This document shows positions 1 through 7,317 of a stretch of DNA of 64,000 nucleotides, piece after piece. The position numbers were made by a program, and so were the translations under genes. Source of the stretch: Phaeodactylibacter sp. (GTDB lineage: Bacteria; Bacteroidota; Bacteroidia; Chitinophagales; Saprospiraceae); the NCBI RefSeq assembly GCF_022763345.1, contig NZ_JALEGS010000065.1, forward strand, positions 1-64,000, given 5' to 3'. Under the pieces are notes generated by a model, which worked only from the letters and a program-made list of their open reading frames with translations, did no database searches and was not told where the DNA came from. Within the stretch, counting starts at the first letter, position 1; every line of letters begins with the position of its first letter.

Positions 1-2
1 AC

Positions 3-182
3 TTCCAGAATACCTACAGATTAATGGAATTGCTTGAGCTGTGGCATTTGAAGACAATAAACGCCGCCTATGAAAGAGGTATTGAAGATGCCGCAGTCAA
101 TCAGATTGCCAAACTGAACAAACAGCATGAGGCAAAGAAGGCGAAAGCAGTTGAAGAATACGAAGGCAGAGAAAGCCAGTAA
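3..182 (+). CDS. C-terminal end of an unidentified protein (cut by the window edge)
   Basis: An open frame enters from the left edge and ends at a TAA at 180-182. The 59 visible residues are rich in Lys, Glu and Ala, with a pattern (INAAYERGIEDA, then KQHEAKKAKAVEEYEG) typical of a helical, possibly coiled-coil tail. No domain can be recognised from this fragment. It lies 134 bases upstream of the primase-helicase gene in the same direction and probably belongs to the same mobile element, which is inference from position only. Confidence 0.5.
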   Translation, partial: FQNTYRLMELLELWHLKTINAAYERGIEDAAVNQIAKLNKQHEAKKAKAVEEYEGRESQ

Positions 183-261
183 AACAGGGGCTAATTTTCT
201 GTCCTACTCTGTTTAACGCCGTTTTTTCAACTTGCAACCCGATAAGATTAGGCAAATAAAA

Positions 262-298
262 AAAGCCCGCTGGACGGTGGGAACCTACGGCGGGCTTT
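262..298. terminator. Hairpin terminator between the left partial gene and the primase-helicase gene
   Basis: AAAGCCCGC at 262-270 pairs perfectly with GCGGGCTTT at 290-298, around a 19-base loop that can itself pair partly. Read on the minus strand the stem is followed by a run of T (the A run at 258-264), so it is strongest for leftward transcripts. On the plus strand it ends in TTTATT and can stop the upstream partial gene before the start codon at 317. Confidence 0.6.
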
Positions 299-316
299 AT
301 TAAAAATCAGTGAATT

Positions 317-2752
317 ATGTCTACAAATATAGCGGAAAAACAAACGGTAAACAATACCGTAGACCAATTCTACCAGAACCAACTCCAGGAATTGGGACTT
401 ACCGAGCCAGAAGACCCGAACAACTACTTTGAGGTGACAAATGTGGAGATCGAGCCGCCCGCACCTCAGACCATGAAAATACAAATCTTCGCCCCGCACT
501 CCAGGGGCATGAAAATCAATTATTGGAACCTCCGGGGAGAGCAGATCACCCAGTACACCGACCAAAAGAACCCCAAGCCGGTCAACTACTCGCAAATCCG
601 GTATGCTGATCCGGGAGACGGCCCTAAGTACATGGGGACTAAAGGATTTCCAGCCTATCCATTTTTCCCTCCGGAGATCATACAGCCTTACCGGGCCGGA
701 GATCAGTTACCAGTGTTGTTTTTGACCGAGGGAGCAAAGAAAGCGTTCTATGCCAGCAAACGAGGGATGCCCACGGTAGGCTTAACCAGCCCGCACACCA
801 TCAAAGACAGAGAGACCGGCAGGCTACACCACGACATTGAGGAGCTGATCCGGGAGTGCAAAGTGGAGCAGGTTGTCCTGCTGATGGATGCCGACTGCTG
901 GAATATTAGCGAGAAGGCCCTGGCAGCTGGAGAGGATATTTCAAAGCGCCCTGCGGGGTTCTATAGTGCCGCCAAAAAGCTACGGGATTTCATAGCTAAC
1001 ATTCCAGAGCTGGAGACCCGTCCAAAGGTTCACTACTATGCAGTGGATGCCAAAGACCTGGGAAACCCTAAAGGGCTGGACGATGCCATGAGAGCGGCAG
1101 AGCAAGCCGGATGCCTGGATGACTTAGTGGAGGAGGCCCTGACCGTTAGCTCCAGGAGCAACAGGTATTTTTTTAAGCAAGGAATTACAAGTAAATCAGC
1201 CCTTACCAAGTTACGCGAAGCGTTCAGACTTCATAAAGCAGAGGAGTTTCATGCGTGCCATAAACATATCATTAAGGTTAAGATTTTCCGGTTCCAGGGA
1301 GACACCTATCAGTTTGATGAGGAAAAGAGAGAGCTGGAGATCAAGCGCCCGGCCTACATGGATAAGATATATTTGATCGGGAATGACTTTTTTGAGAAAA
1401 ACCCCAAAGTAAAGACCAGGAAAACAGGGAATGGAAAAAGCGAAGTTTACACACAGGAGGAACTATCTGTACGAAGCAAGACCATTCTCAATATCAAATA
1501 TGAGGGCTTCCTGAAGTACCTCAGACCGGAACTAGACATTTTTGATGGCTTTTGCTGTGTACCGGATAACATCAACTACCAGGAACGGGTACACGGCAAT
1601 TACAATAAGTACAGCCCACCACCTTACCATCCAGAGACCGGGAACTGTGAGACCATTATCAATTTCATTAAGCATATTTTCGGAGAGGAGGAAGTGACCC
1701 ACAAAAATAAGACGTACAAAATGTGGGAACTCGGTCTGGACTACCTCACTATTCTGTACAAAAAGCCTACGCAAGCCCTGCCTATTTTGATACTGTACTC
1801 ACCGGAGAATAATACCGGGAAATCCACCTTTGCGGAGCTGCTTTTTGAAATGTTCGGGGACAACGTTCTGGATATTTCCGATAATGACCTCCGGAGCGAG
1901 TTCAACGAACAGTTTGCCGGTAAGATTTTAGCCATTTGCGAGGAGACCCTGATGGACAAAAAGGAAGATGGCGACAAACTGAAGGCATGGTCAACCAAGA
2001 CTAAAATGAGCATTAACCCAAAAGGATCAGCCCGCTATCCGATAAACTTTTACTGCAAATTCCAACTGTATAGCAACAACAAAAAAATGGTGTACGTCAC
2101 CAAAGAGGATGACCGCTACTGGATGCTACAAGTCCACCCACCCAAGCGTAAAGACCCTAACCTCTCTGTCAAGATGCGGGATGAAATCCCGGCATTCATG
2201 GACTACCTCCTTAACCGGGAACCACTCGCACCCTTTGAGAACCGGATGTACTTCCACCCAGACCTTTACCGGACGGCATTATTCGAGGAAGTGGTCGCAC
2301 TCAACACTCCATCCGATGGGCGACACCTGGAGGAGGAGCTGCGGGCCATTTTCGAGTTATTGAACCAAAAGACTGAAGATGGAAAAAGCTATAAACACAT
2401 AAATGCAAGTATATGGAGCAATTGGGAGCGCAAGATCAAAAAACAGGAAGAGGATGGCGAAACTGATCCATCAAAATTGGAACCAGCGCCTAACGAGGCT
2501 ATTTACATGCCTCTGAAGGCTATCAATGAGGAGTTTTTTAAAGGCAAACTTCAAAACAACCGCCTGAAGGACATTTTGGAGCAAATGAAGATTGAGAAAT
2601 GGGAGGACGGCAAAAAGAATAAGGAAGGCAAATACCCCATTCTTACTACTCCATTGCACGAAACTGAGGAAGGAGATGGGCAGTGGCTGGATTGGAAAAA
2701 ATACAACGGCCGTCCGTATGTTTTTCACCGGGATCGCTTCCTGAACGACTAA
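317..2752 (+). CDS. Primase-helicase family protein (TOPRIM-like DUF3854 region plus DUF5906-type SF3 helicase)
   Basis: This 811-residue protein looks like a replication protein of a plasmid, phage or integrative element. The N-terminal third (about residues 100-270) has a TOPRIM-like layout with an acidic FLTEGAKKA motif near residue 135 and LLMDADCW near 188, as in DUF3854 proteins. The middle carries a P-loop, SPENNTGKSTF, near residue 495, followed by a Walker-B-like LAICEE near 540 and a conserved basic/aromatic stretch, matching the DUF5906/P4-type primase-helicase fold. The C-terminus is probably a DNA-binding winged-helix region. It would unwind and possibly prime DNA at an origin; the repeat array that begins at its stop codon is the obvious candidate. 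No separate relaxase, integrase or capsid gene is visible in the window, so the type of element is open. The assignment rests on motifs read by eye. Confidence 0.75.
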   Translation: MSTNIAEKQTVNNTVDQFYQNQLQELGLTEPEDPNNYFEVTNVEIEPPAPQTMKIQIFAPHSRGMKINYWNLRGEQITQYTDQKNPKPVNYSQIRYADPGDGPKYMGTKGFPAYPFFPPEIIQPYRAGDQLPVLFLTEGAKKAFYASKRGMPTVGLTSPHTIKDRETGRLHHDIEELIRECKVEQVVLLMDADCWNISEKALAAGEDISKRPAGFYSAAKKLRDFIANIPELETRPKVHYYAVDAKDLGNPKGLDDAMRAAEQAGCLDDLVEEALTVSSRSNRYFFKQGITSKSALTKLREAFRLHKAEEFHACHKHIIKVKIFRFQGDTYQFDEEKRELEIKRPAYMDKIYLIGNDFFEKNPKVKTRKTGNGKSEVYTQEELSVRSKTILNIKYEGFLKYLRPELDIFDGFCCVPDNINYQERVHGNYNKYSPPPYHPETGNCETIINFIKHIFGEEEVTHKNKTYKMWELGLDYLTILYKKPTQALPILILYSPENNTGKSTFAELLFEMFGDNVLDISDNDLRSEFNEQFAGKILAICEETLMDKKEDGDKLKAWSTKTKMSINPKGSARYPINFYCKFQLYSNNKKMVYVTKEDDRYWMLQVHPPKRKDPNLSVKMRDEIPAFMDYLLNREPLAPFENRMYFHPDLYRTALFEEVVALNTPSDGRHLEEELRAIFELLNQKTEDGKSYKHINASIWSNWERKIKKQEEDGETDPSKLEPAPNEAIYMPLKAINEEFFKGKLQNNRLKDILEQMKIEKWEDGKKNKEGKYPILTTPLHETEEGDGQWLDWKKYNGRPYVFHRDRFLND

Positions 2753-3039
2753 ATTATCGTGAACTCTTGTTTTTTATTTTAAAGCTTTTTTGTCAGGTCT
2801 TATTGTTTTTCCTACTTAATTAATTGATAATCAACAAAATAAAGACCTGACAAAGACCTGACAAGTACCTGACAAATGCCTGACAAGTACCTGACAAAAT
2901 CCACGGGGTTCCGTGAACAGGGTAAAAGACCTGACAAATGCTGTCAGGTCGCAAACAATTGACAATCAGACGGTAATAGCGATTTTCGAGACCTGACAAA
3001 TGAAACCCAACTTTGCGAGCACGCAGTTCACGATAATTT
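2751..3039. other. Candidate replication origin or partition site: repeat array inside a 14-bp inverted repeat
   Basis: The gap behind the primase-helicase gene is bounded by AAATTATCGTGAAC (2751-2764) and its exact reverse complement (3026-3039). Inside lie five tandem 11-bp units, four further copies of the same core in both orientations, AT-rich DNA at 2775-2842, and a small palindrome GTTC-CGT-GAAC at 2908-2918 that repeats the CGTGAAC part of the outer repeats. Iterated short repeats beside a replication protein are typical of iteron origins; repeats beside a ribbon-helix-helix gene are also typical of partition centromeres and operators. The sequence supports a protein-binding control site; which of these it is cannot be decided here. 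Confidence 0.6.
2842..2896 (+). repeat. Five tandem 11-bp iteron-like repeats (core CCTGACA)
   Basis: Units start at 2842, 2853, 2864, 2875 and 2886 and read AAGACCTGACA twice, then AGTACCTGACA, AATGCCTGACA and AGTACCTGACA. The period is exactly 11 bp, close to one helical turn, so bound proteins would sit on one face of the DNA. Extra copies of the core occur at 2790-2800 (inverted), 2928-2937 (direct), 2942-2950 (inverted) and 2989-3000 (direct). The pair at 2928-2950 forms a 9-bp perfect palindrome around a 5-base centre. Confidence 0.85.
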
Positions 3040-3108
3040 TCCATGCTTGCATTGTCGATTTACTTAACCAGAAAATGAAGAATTTCTTTGAATCAAACAT
3101 TAGTAGAA

Positions 3109-3327
3109 ATGCAAACCAAGAACACCACCACACCATCATTTCCACGCGTAAACAATGACTATTTAGGATTCCGGATTGACCAGGAGACTAAATCAATATT
3201 GGTTGAGCTGGCCCGCGCTGACCGGCGCACCCTTACCTCCTATATGCAAAAGATAGTATCTGACCACATAGCCGAGGTAAGGGCATCCAGTGAACCAGAC
3301 AGCAAGCAGCCGCCTGGCCCGAAGTAG
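3109..3327 (+). CDS. Small ribbon-helix-helix-like DNA-binding protein
   Basis: The protein of 72 residues has an N-terminal Ser/Thr-rich tail, then GFRIDQETKS followed by two helices (LVELARADRR and TSYMQKIVSDHI), the strand-helix-helix order of the Arc/MetJ/CopG fold. A Pro-rich tail (KQPPGPK) ends it. A TTG start at 3088 would add seven residues; I chose the ATG at 3109 because no support for the TTG start is visible. Proteins of this fold act as dimers on short repeated operators and serve as copy-number regulators, partition adaptors or antitoxins. The 11-bp repeat array ends about 100 bases upstream and is the natural candidate target. No toxin gene follows directly. Confidence 0.6.
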   Translation: MQTKNTTTPSFPRVNNDYLGFRIDQETKSILVELARADRRTLTSYMQKIVSDHIAEVRASSEPDSKQPPGPK

Positions 3328-3801
3328 TAAGGAGCCTTTGGATATGGTTTGCGCTTACCGCTGTAGGTTGTGCCAGATACAGGCACCCCATAAGGCTCCA
3401 GTCAAGGCACTGCAAACCGTATCAATATATTCCTTCACACCGACAGATTGAATCTTTGGGATTGGACGGTGAAGACATTCTCTATCTGGATGATGATTGG
3501 AGGTTTCTCAGCATATATTAAGGCTCCCCCCGTCCATTTCTGTCCAAAAAAGGAAAGGCGCGCCCCTCCACTATATGTTTAAGCATTTCCCTTTTTCCCT
3601 TTCAACCATATAACTAACTGATTATCAATGAAACCATTTCTGTTTTTCTTGTCCTACTCACAGATCAGTAGCTGGCATATATTGAAGCTCGAACCTGGAT
3701 AGATTGTCCAAAAATCAGATCAGAGAATCATTCATTTTTGATGTTCAAAAATGGCACTATCAAGGCGTTCAAAATGCTTTATCACAAAAATCAAATTCTA
3801 C
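3328..3801. other. Non-coding 470-bp stretch with interleaved inverted repeats
   Basis: No convincing gene is present. GGAGCCTT (3331-3338) pairs with AAGGCTCC (3392-3399), while GATATGGTTTGC (3341-3352) pairs at 11 of 12 positions with 3412-3423, giving an A-B-A'-B' order. A small hairpin GTGCC/GGCAC (3370-3374/3382-3386) lies between. AAGGCTCC recurs at 3520-3527, and GCATATATT occurs near 3511 and 3674. The rest, about 3540-3800, is AT-rich and may carry the promoter of the ATP-grasp gene. Confidence 0.45.
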
Positions 3802-4833
3802 ATGAAAAATAACATTCTAATCATCGCTTCAAGTCCAGAAAACTACAGCACTACTCGAATCAAAGAAGAAGCTGAAAGGCGAGGCCATGAAGTCACTGTA
3901 CTGGAACCCTCAGACTTTTATATCCATACCTCTAATGTCAATGGCCATGACAAAATCTATGTGAAAGAGGGCAGAATTTTTAAAAGCCAGGTTGATGTAA
4001 TTATCCCTAGAATTGGGACAGGAATGGAGTTCGGCTCTTCTGTGATCCGACACTGGACGGTAAATATTGGCGTTCCTTCGACGGCATCAGCTGAAGGACT
4101 CTTAAACGCCTCTGACAAGTGGAAAACAATCCAATTGCTGAGTAAGCGCCGGGTAAGAGTGCCGCTAACCACAGTGATGAAAAAGCCTGAAGATTTTGGC
4201 AAACTGGTAGAAACTGTAGGGGGATTGCCTACGGTAGCCAAAACCCTTACCGGCAGCCAGGGGAATGGAGTATTCATTTTGGAAACGCCTTTGGCAGGCA
4301 GCACTACACTAAAATCGTTCTCACATCAAAATATCATGGTATTGCTCCAGCAATACATTAACACATCCAATGACGATGACCGCAAAAGTGATATTCGTGT
4401 GTGGGTGGTGGATGGAGAAGTTGTAGGAGCCTACCGCCGCTTCTCCGTTGATGGAGATTTCCGATCCAACTACAGTATCAGTAAAGACGGCGAAACCGTT
4501 GAGCTTACCGAAGAAGAAAAGCAAATGGCCATTGATTCTGCTTCCGCTGTTGGCCTGGGATGCGCTGGAGTAGATATTATGCGTGACGTTGAGGACAATA
4601 ACAAGCCCTATGTTATCGAAATCAATGGCAACGCAAGCCTAAAAGGCATTGAGACCATTACAGGCAAAAATATCGCCTCTAAAGTTGTGGATTATGCCGA
4701 ACGCATTGCCCGGAAGTCAGGCAACAACAATAAGACTAAGCAAAATTCTAACATTATAGAATCAGCATCTTTTATGCCTAAGGACAAGACCATTTGTGAG
4801 CTTACTCGAAGGGCTATGCGCAAGAAAAAGTAA
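3802..4833 (+). CDS. RimK-like ATP-grasp ligase
   Basis: The protein belongs to the RimK branch of ATP-grasp enzymes, which join an amino acid, usually glutamate, to the end of a peptide or small molecule using ATP. Visible signs are the pre-ATP-grasp region (about residues 1-100), the nucleotide-binding loop AKTLTGSQGNGV near 150, DIRVWVVDGEVVGA near 200, and the metal-binding end PYVIEINGNASLKGIE near 275. The C-terminal 50 residues are Lys/Asn-rich and not part of the core. I start at the ATG at 3802 (MKNNILIIAS), which opens the first strand; an ATG at 3751 would add 17 unrelated-looking residues. It sits between mobile-element genes and the chromosomal amine oxidase, so it may be cargo. 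No partner peptide gene or zinc protease is visible nearby, and the substrate is unknown. Confidence 0.8.
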   Translation: MKNNILIIASSPENYSTTRIKEEAERRGHEVTVLEPSDFYIHTSNVNGHDKIYVKEGRIFKSQVDVIIPRIGTGMEFGSSVIRHWTVNIGVPSTASAEGLLNASDKWKTIQLLSKRRVRVPLTTVMKKPEDFGKLVETVGGLPTVAKTLTGSQGNGVFILETPLAGSTTLKSFSHQNIMVLLQQYINTSNDDDRKSDIRVWVVDGEVVGAYRRFSVDGDFRSNYSISKDGETVELTEEEKQMAIDSASAVGLGCAGVDIMRDVEDNNKPYVIEINGNASLKGIETITGKNIASKVVDYAERIARKSGNNNKTKQNSNIIESASFMPKDKTICELTRRAMRKKK

Positions 4834-4880
4834 GTGCTTATTCTTACTGCAAAGTTGTTCATGTTATCCATTGATTGATC

Positions 4881-4913
4881 GAGGGGGATTGCTTAAAGTG
4901 ATCCCTCTTTTTT
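4881..4913 (+). terminator. Rho-independent terminator after the ATP-grasp gene
   Basis: GAGGGGGAT and ATCCCTC form a stem, with GCTTAAAGTG in the loop region, followed by TTTTTT. It lies about 50 bases behind the stop codon at 4833. Confidence 0.7.
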
Positions 4914-5040
4914 ATGCCAATACTCCCCTATTCGGAAGTATTGTTTGTACATTTTCTTGTACAAAAACAAACCCCATCAACACAAACCACTGATAAACAA
5001 AGTATTGCCAGAGTACCAACCAAGCCCAAGTGGGACCACA

Positions 5041-5070
5041 AGAGGGAGGCAGCAATTTGCTGCTCCCTCT
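5041..5070. other. Long hairpin without a T-run
   Basis: AGAGGGAG-G-CAGCAA pairs with TTGCTG-CTCCCTCT with a single bulged G. Neither strand shows a following T-run, so this may be an RNA stem, a protein-binding site or a decayed terminator. It lies 22 bases upstream of the GIY-YIG-like remnant. Confidence 0.5.
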
Positions 5071-5091
5071 CATTTAACGCTCTCTATTACA

Positions 5092-5211
5092 ATGTATGTC
5101 TACATTATTTACAGCCAAAAGCTTGACCGCTTTAGTGATCCATCTGTACACACGCCTGAACAACTAAAAACATTTCTGCCCCCTTCAACCCTGCATCAGA
5201 GATGTAATTAA
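5092..5211 (+). pseudogene. Possible GIY-YIG nuclease gene remnant
   Basis: The short frame begins MYVYIIYSQKLDRF, which matches the typical start of small Bacteroidota GIY-YIG proteins (a YVYI strand, then a serine and a few residues before the YxG of the YIG motif). After residue 14 the similarity stops and the expected Tyr-x-Gly and Arg/Glu residues are missing. The frame closes after 39 residues. It could be the stump of a gene broken by insertion or deletion at the element boundary, or a coincidence. Confidence 0.35.
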
Positions 5212-5237
5212 CGCAAAGGGTTCATTATCTAAAACCA

Positions 5238-6446
5238 TCAGCTCTCCTTCAACATACGAGCCACCGTATCAAAAGCAGACGCACACGCGCCATGCACCGT
5301 TGCCTGATGGTCAATGGATAACGCTTCGCCCGCGAAGAACAACCGGTCAGCCACCGGCTCCTGAATGGCCTCGACTACCCGCCACTGCTTGTCTTCAAAA
5401 TCATAGGAGTAGGCCCCCTGAATGTAGGGCTCAGCTGACCAGTTCTGAATGATGTGCTGTACATAGCTGGCGGAGGCCTGCCCTTCAAATATCTCATCGA
5501 GCTCTGCCAGGAATTGTTCTATGATAGCAGCATCCGTACCGAGTTGGGTGTAGGCTGTTGCTTTTTCATTGATGGCAAAGAGGCCAAGTATATGGCGAGA
5601 CGATTCTTTTCCAAATGCGGCGTTATACACAAATTTCTCCTCTTCCCGGAACGCTTTCAGTATGGGGCCGAAGGAAAGCATATCGGGGTAAAAGCAGTCT
5701 TGAAATTCTACAAAAATTTTGATCCCGTCCCCAACGCTTACCTGCCCGATCGCGTCAGTCTTAGCCTCTGCCAGGGGCGGCACAAAAGCAATATGCTCGC
5801 TTTGCAATATTTTTATGGGTACGGTGAGCAGCACTTTATCGGCTTCCAATACCTGCCCGGTCTTCGTTTTGAGCTGTACTTTACCCATGGAATAGTCTAC
5901 TTCCACAACCGGAGTATTGAGAGTAATGCGGTCTTCAAGACCAGGCACGATGTACTCTTCAAAAAAACCAAACCAGGTAGTATGCTTAAATTTCCATTCA
6001 GAATACAACTTGCTGATGTAATTGTGGTCTCTGAGCCGGCCGTTGTTCCAGGTTTGGGTGGTTTGCGGGCTGTAGACGATGATGTCGATGTCCGCATTAA
6101 TATCAGGGCTGCTGAGGATATCCGACAGGATAGCAGGGTGGGTATGAATCCATTCTGCACCAAGGTCGATAGGAAAATCAGCAAAGTCTGTTATTTTTTT
6201 CATCCTCCCGCCCCAAACCGGAGCCGCTTCAATGATCTCAAAATCAACATCGTACCGCTGGAGAAGGTGCCCGGCAGCTAGGCCGGCAGCGCCTGCACCA
6301 ACGATAATGACTTTGCCTTCGAAAGTTCCGTGCAGGTCGGGGAGATCTAAATCGTAGCGGTTGCAGGATTCAAGTAAAAGCGAAGAAAAGAAAGGCAGCC
6401 CAATACCAGCTTTGAGGGCTTTTTCTATGAATGCTTTACGGGTCAT
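5238..6446 (-). CDS. Flavin amine oxidase (FAD-dependent oxidoreductase), probably exported
   Basis: The 402-residue protein has the dinucleotide-binding motif IIVGAGAAGLAAG near residues 47-59, followed by the acidic strand end FEIIEA and the GGRM motif, the hallmark of the monoamine oxidase/polyamine oxidase family. The C-terminus holds the second FAD contact, LFFAGEALSIDHQATVHGA. Such enzymes oxidise amines to imines with release of hydrogen peroxide; the substrate cannot be read from sequence. The N-terminus (RKAFIEKALKAGIGLPFF then LLLESC) looks like an export signal ending at Cys28, so it may be a lipoprotein, although Glu before the Ser-Cys is unusual. It starts 3 bases after the stop of the preceding gene and is likely cotranscribed with it. 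Confidence 0.8.
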   Translation of the reverse strand: MTRKAFIEKALKAGIGLPFFSSLLLESCNRYDLDLPDLHGTFEGKVIIVGAGAAGLAAGHLLQRYDVDFEIIEAAPVWGGRMKKITDFADFPIDLGAEWIHTHPAILSDILSSPDINADIDIIVYSPQTTQTWNNGRLRDHNYISKLYSEWKFKHTTWFGFFEEYIVPGLEDRITLNTPVVEVDYSMGKVQLKTKTGQVLEADKVLLTVPIKILQSEHIAFVPPLAEAKTDAIGQVSVGDGIKIFVEFQDCFYPDMLSFGPILKAFREEEKFVYNAAFGKESSRHILGLFAINEKATAYTQLGTDAAIIEQFLAELDEIFEGQASASYVQHIIQNWSAEPYIQGAYSYDFEDKQWRVVEAIQEPVADRLFFAGEALSIDHQATVHGACASAFDTVARMLKES

Positions 6447-6449
6447 AGG

Positions 6450-6998
6450 TTATGGTTTTGAATGCATGCTAAATGCCAGTCCTGCAGATGCACTGAAGAA
6501 GGCCTGTCTTCCGTTATCGCCTCCAAGCTGCTGTCCGTAACTTGCACGAAGATAACCGCCCAATCTCTTCCGGGGAGCTACCTCTATACCCAGGCTGATG
6601 CGTGGTATAATAAACCAGGTTCCCTCCGTTCGATATTCTATATCGCCATTGGCGAGGTTCAGGGTGCCTTCCCGCTTGCTAAGGGTGTAGGCCAGGCTGC
6701 TGCCAATGGAAAAGGAGCCATAAAAGTGTTGCCCCGGCCGACAGGGGCGGTACTCAACCTCAGGGTGCAAAAACATCCCGTCAGACACATTAGGCTGGGC
6801 AAAATAGCCTGCTTCTGCCCGCCACCACCATTGGTGCATGCCACCCAGTCGTTTCAGTACATCTGCATAAGCAACGCTGCCTCCAATTTGTGCACCAAAA
6901 GGCGCGAAGTAACCTATGTGGAGTTCAGGTGGCGGCTCTTGTGCCTGTAACGTAGTGCCTGCCAGCACCATCAATAGTAAAAAGTGCATCGCTTGCAT
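6450..6998 (-). CDS. Secreted protein of unknown function, outer-membrane-barrel-like
   Basis: The protein (182 residues from the chosen start) opens with a signal peptide, MQAMHFLLLMVLAGTTLQAQ, cut after AQ. The mature part shows alternating hydrophobic strands and glycines (GYFAPFGAQIGGSVAY, SFSIGSSLAY, SLGIEVAPRKRLGGYLRASYG) as in small outer-membrane beta-barrels. A longer frame opens at 7076, but a -7 box at 7071-7064 would lie inside it, so 6998 or 6989 is better. The flavin amine oxidase follows after 3 bases. No known family is recognised. Confidence 0.6.
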   Translation of the reverse strand: MQAMHFLLLMVLAGTTLQAQEPPPELHIGYFAPFGAQIGGSVAYADVLKRLGGMHQWWWRAEAGYFAQPNVSDGMFLHPEVEYRPCRPGQHFYGSFSIGSSLAYTLSKREGTLNLANGDIEYRTEGTWFIIPRISLGIEVAPRKRLGGYLRASYGQQLGGDNGRQAFFSASAGLAFSMHSKP

Positions 6999-7063
6999 AA
7001 AATCCGGATAATAGACGGTAGCCTGGAAGGCATTTATACTGACGATTAAGTGGTTTGCCACAG

Positions 7064-7071
7064 CAAACCTA
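7064..7071 (-). promoter_or_regulatory. Candidate -7 element for the barrel/amine oxidase operon
   Basis: On the minus strand this reads TAGGTTTG, matching the Bacteroidota consensus TAnnTTTG. Transcription would start near 7057, about 60 bases before the start codon at 6998. No clear TTTG box is seen about 20 bases further upstream. Confidence 0.4.
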
Positions 7072-7317
7072 CTCAATGCTTGCCCGTGTCTCGTCGCCTT
7101 TGCGCTTTGACCACCTTAAAGGCAGGAGGTTCTGGTCTGGGCCAAGGACAGAAAACTCCCTTTGCCCCCACGACCAATTGCCTAATGTCCGTTCGGATGG
7201 ATCAGGAGCTGCCTCTGCGGCAAGAACACCTAAAATTCGTCAATCTTCTCGGTTCTGATGTATACTTGCCCATAATTTTCTTCGGAGTCCAGACCGGTAA
7301 TCCGTCCCCGACAACGG

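Noticed and set aside
2842..2896. Tandem 11-bp repeats as a CRISPR array
   Set aside because: Units touch each other without spacers and are far too short; no cas gene is near.
3291..3518. Open frame without start codon ending in IESLGLDGEDILYLDDDW...
   Set aside because: The end looks protein-like, but there is no ATG, it crosses the inverted repeats and overlaps the RHH gene end; it may be the tail of a decayed gene, not enough to call.
4796..5126. Short overlapping frames (65-88 codons) between the ATP-grasp gene and the amine oxidase
   Set aside because: They run through the terminator and hairpin and have no family resemblance apart from the short GIY-YIG-like segment listed separately.
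5454..6281. 275-codon plus-strand frame opposite the amine oxidase
   Set aside because: Shadow of a gene with clear FAD motifs on the other strand; no domain of its own.
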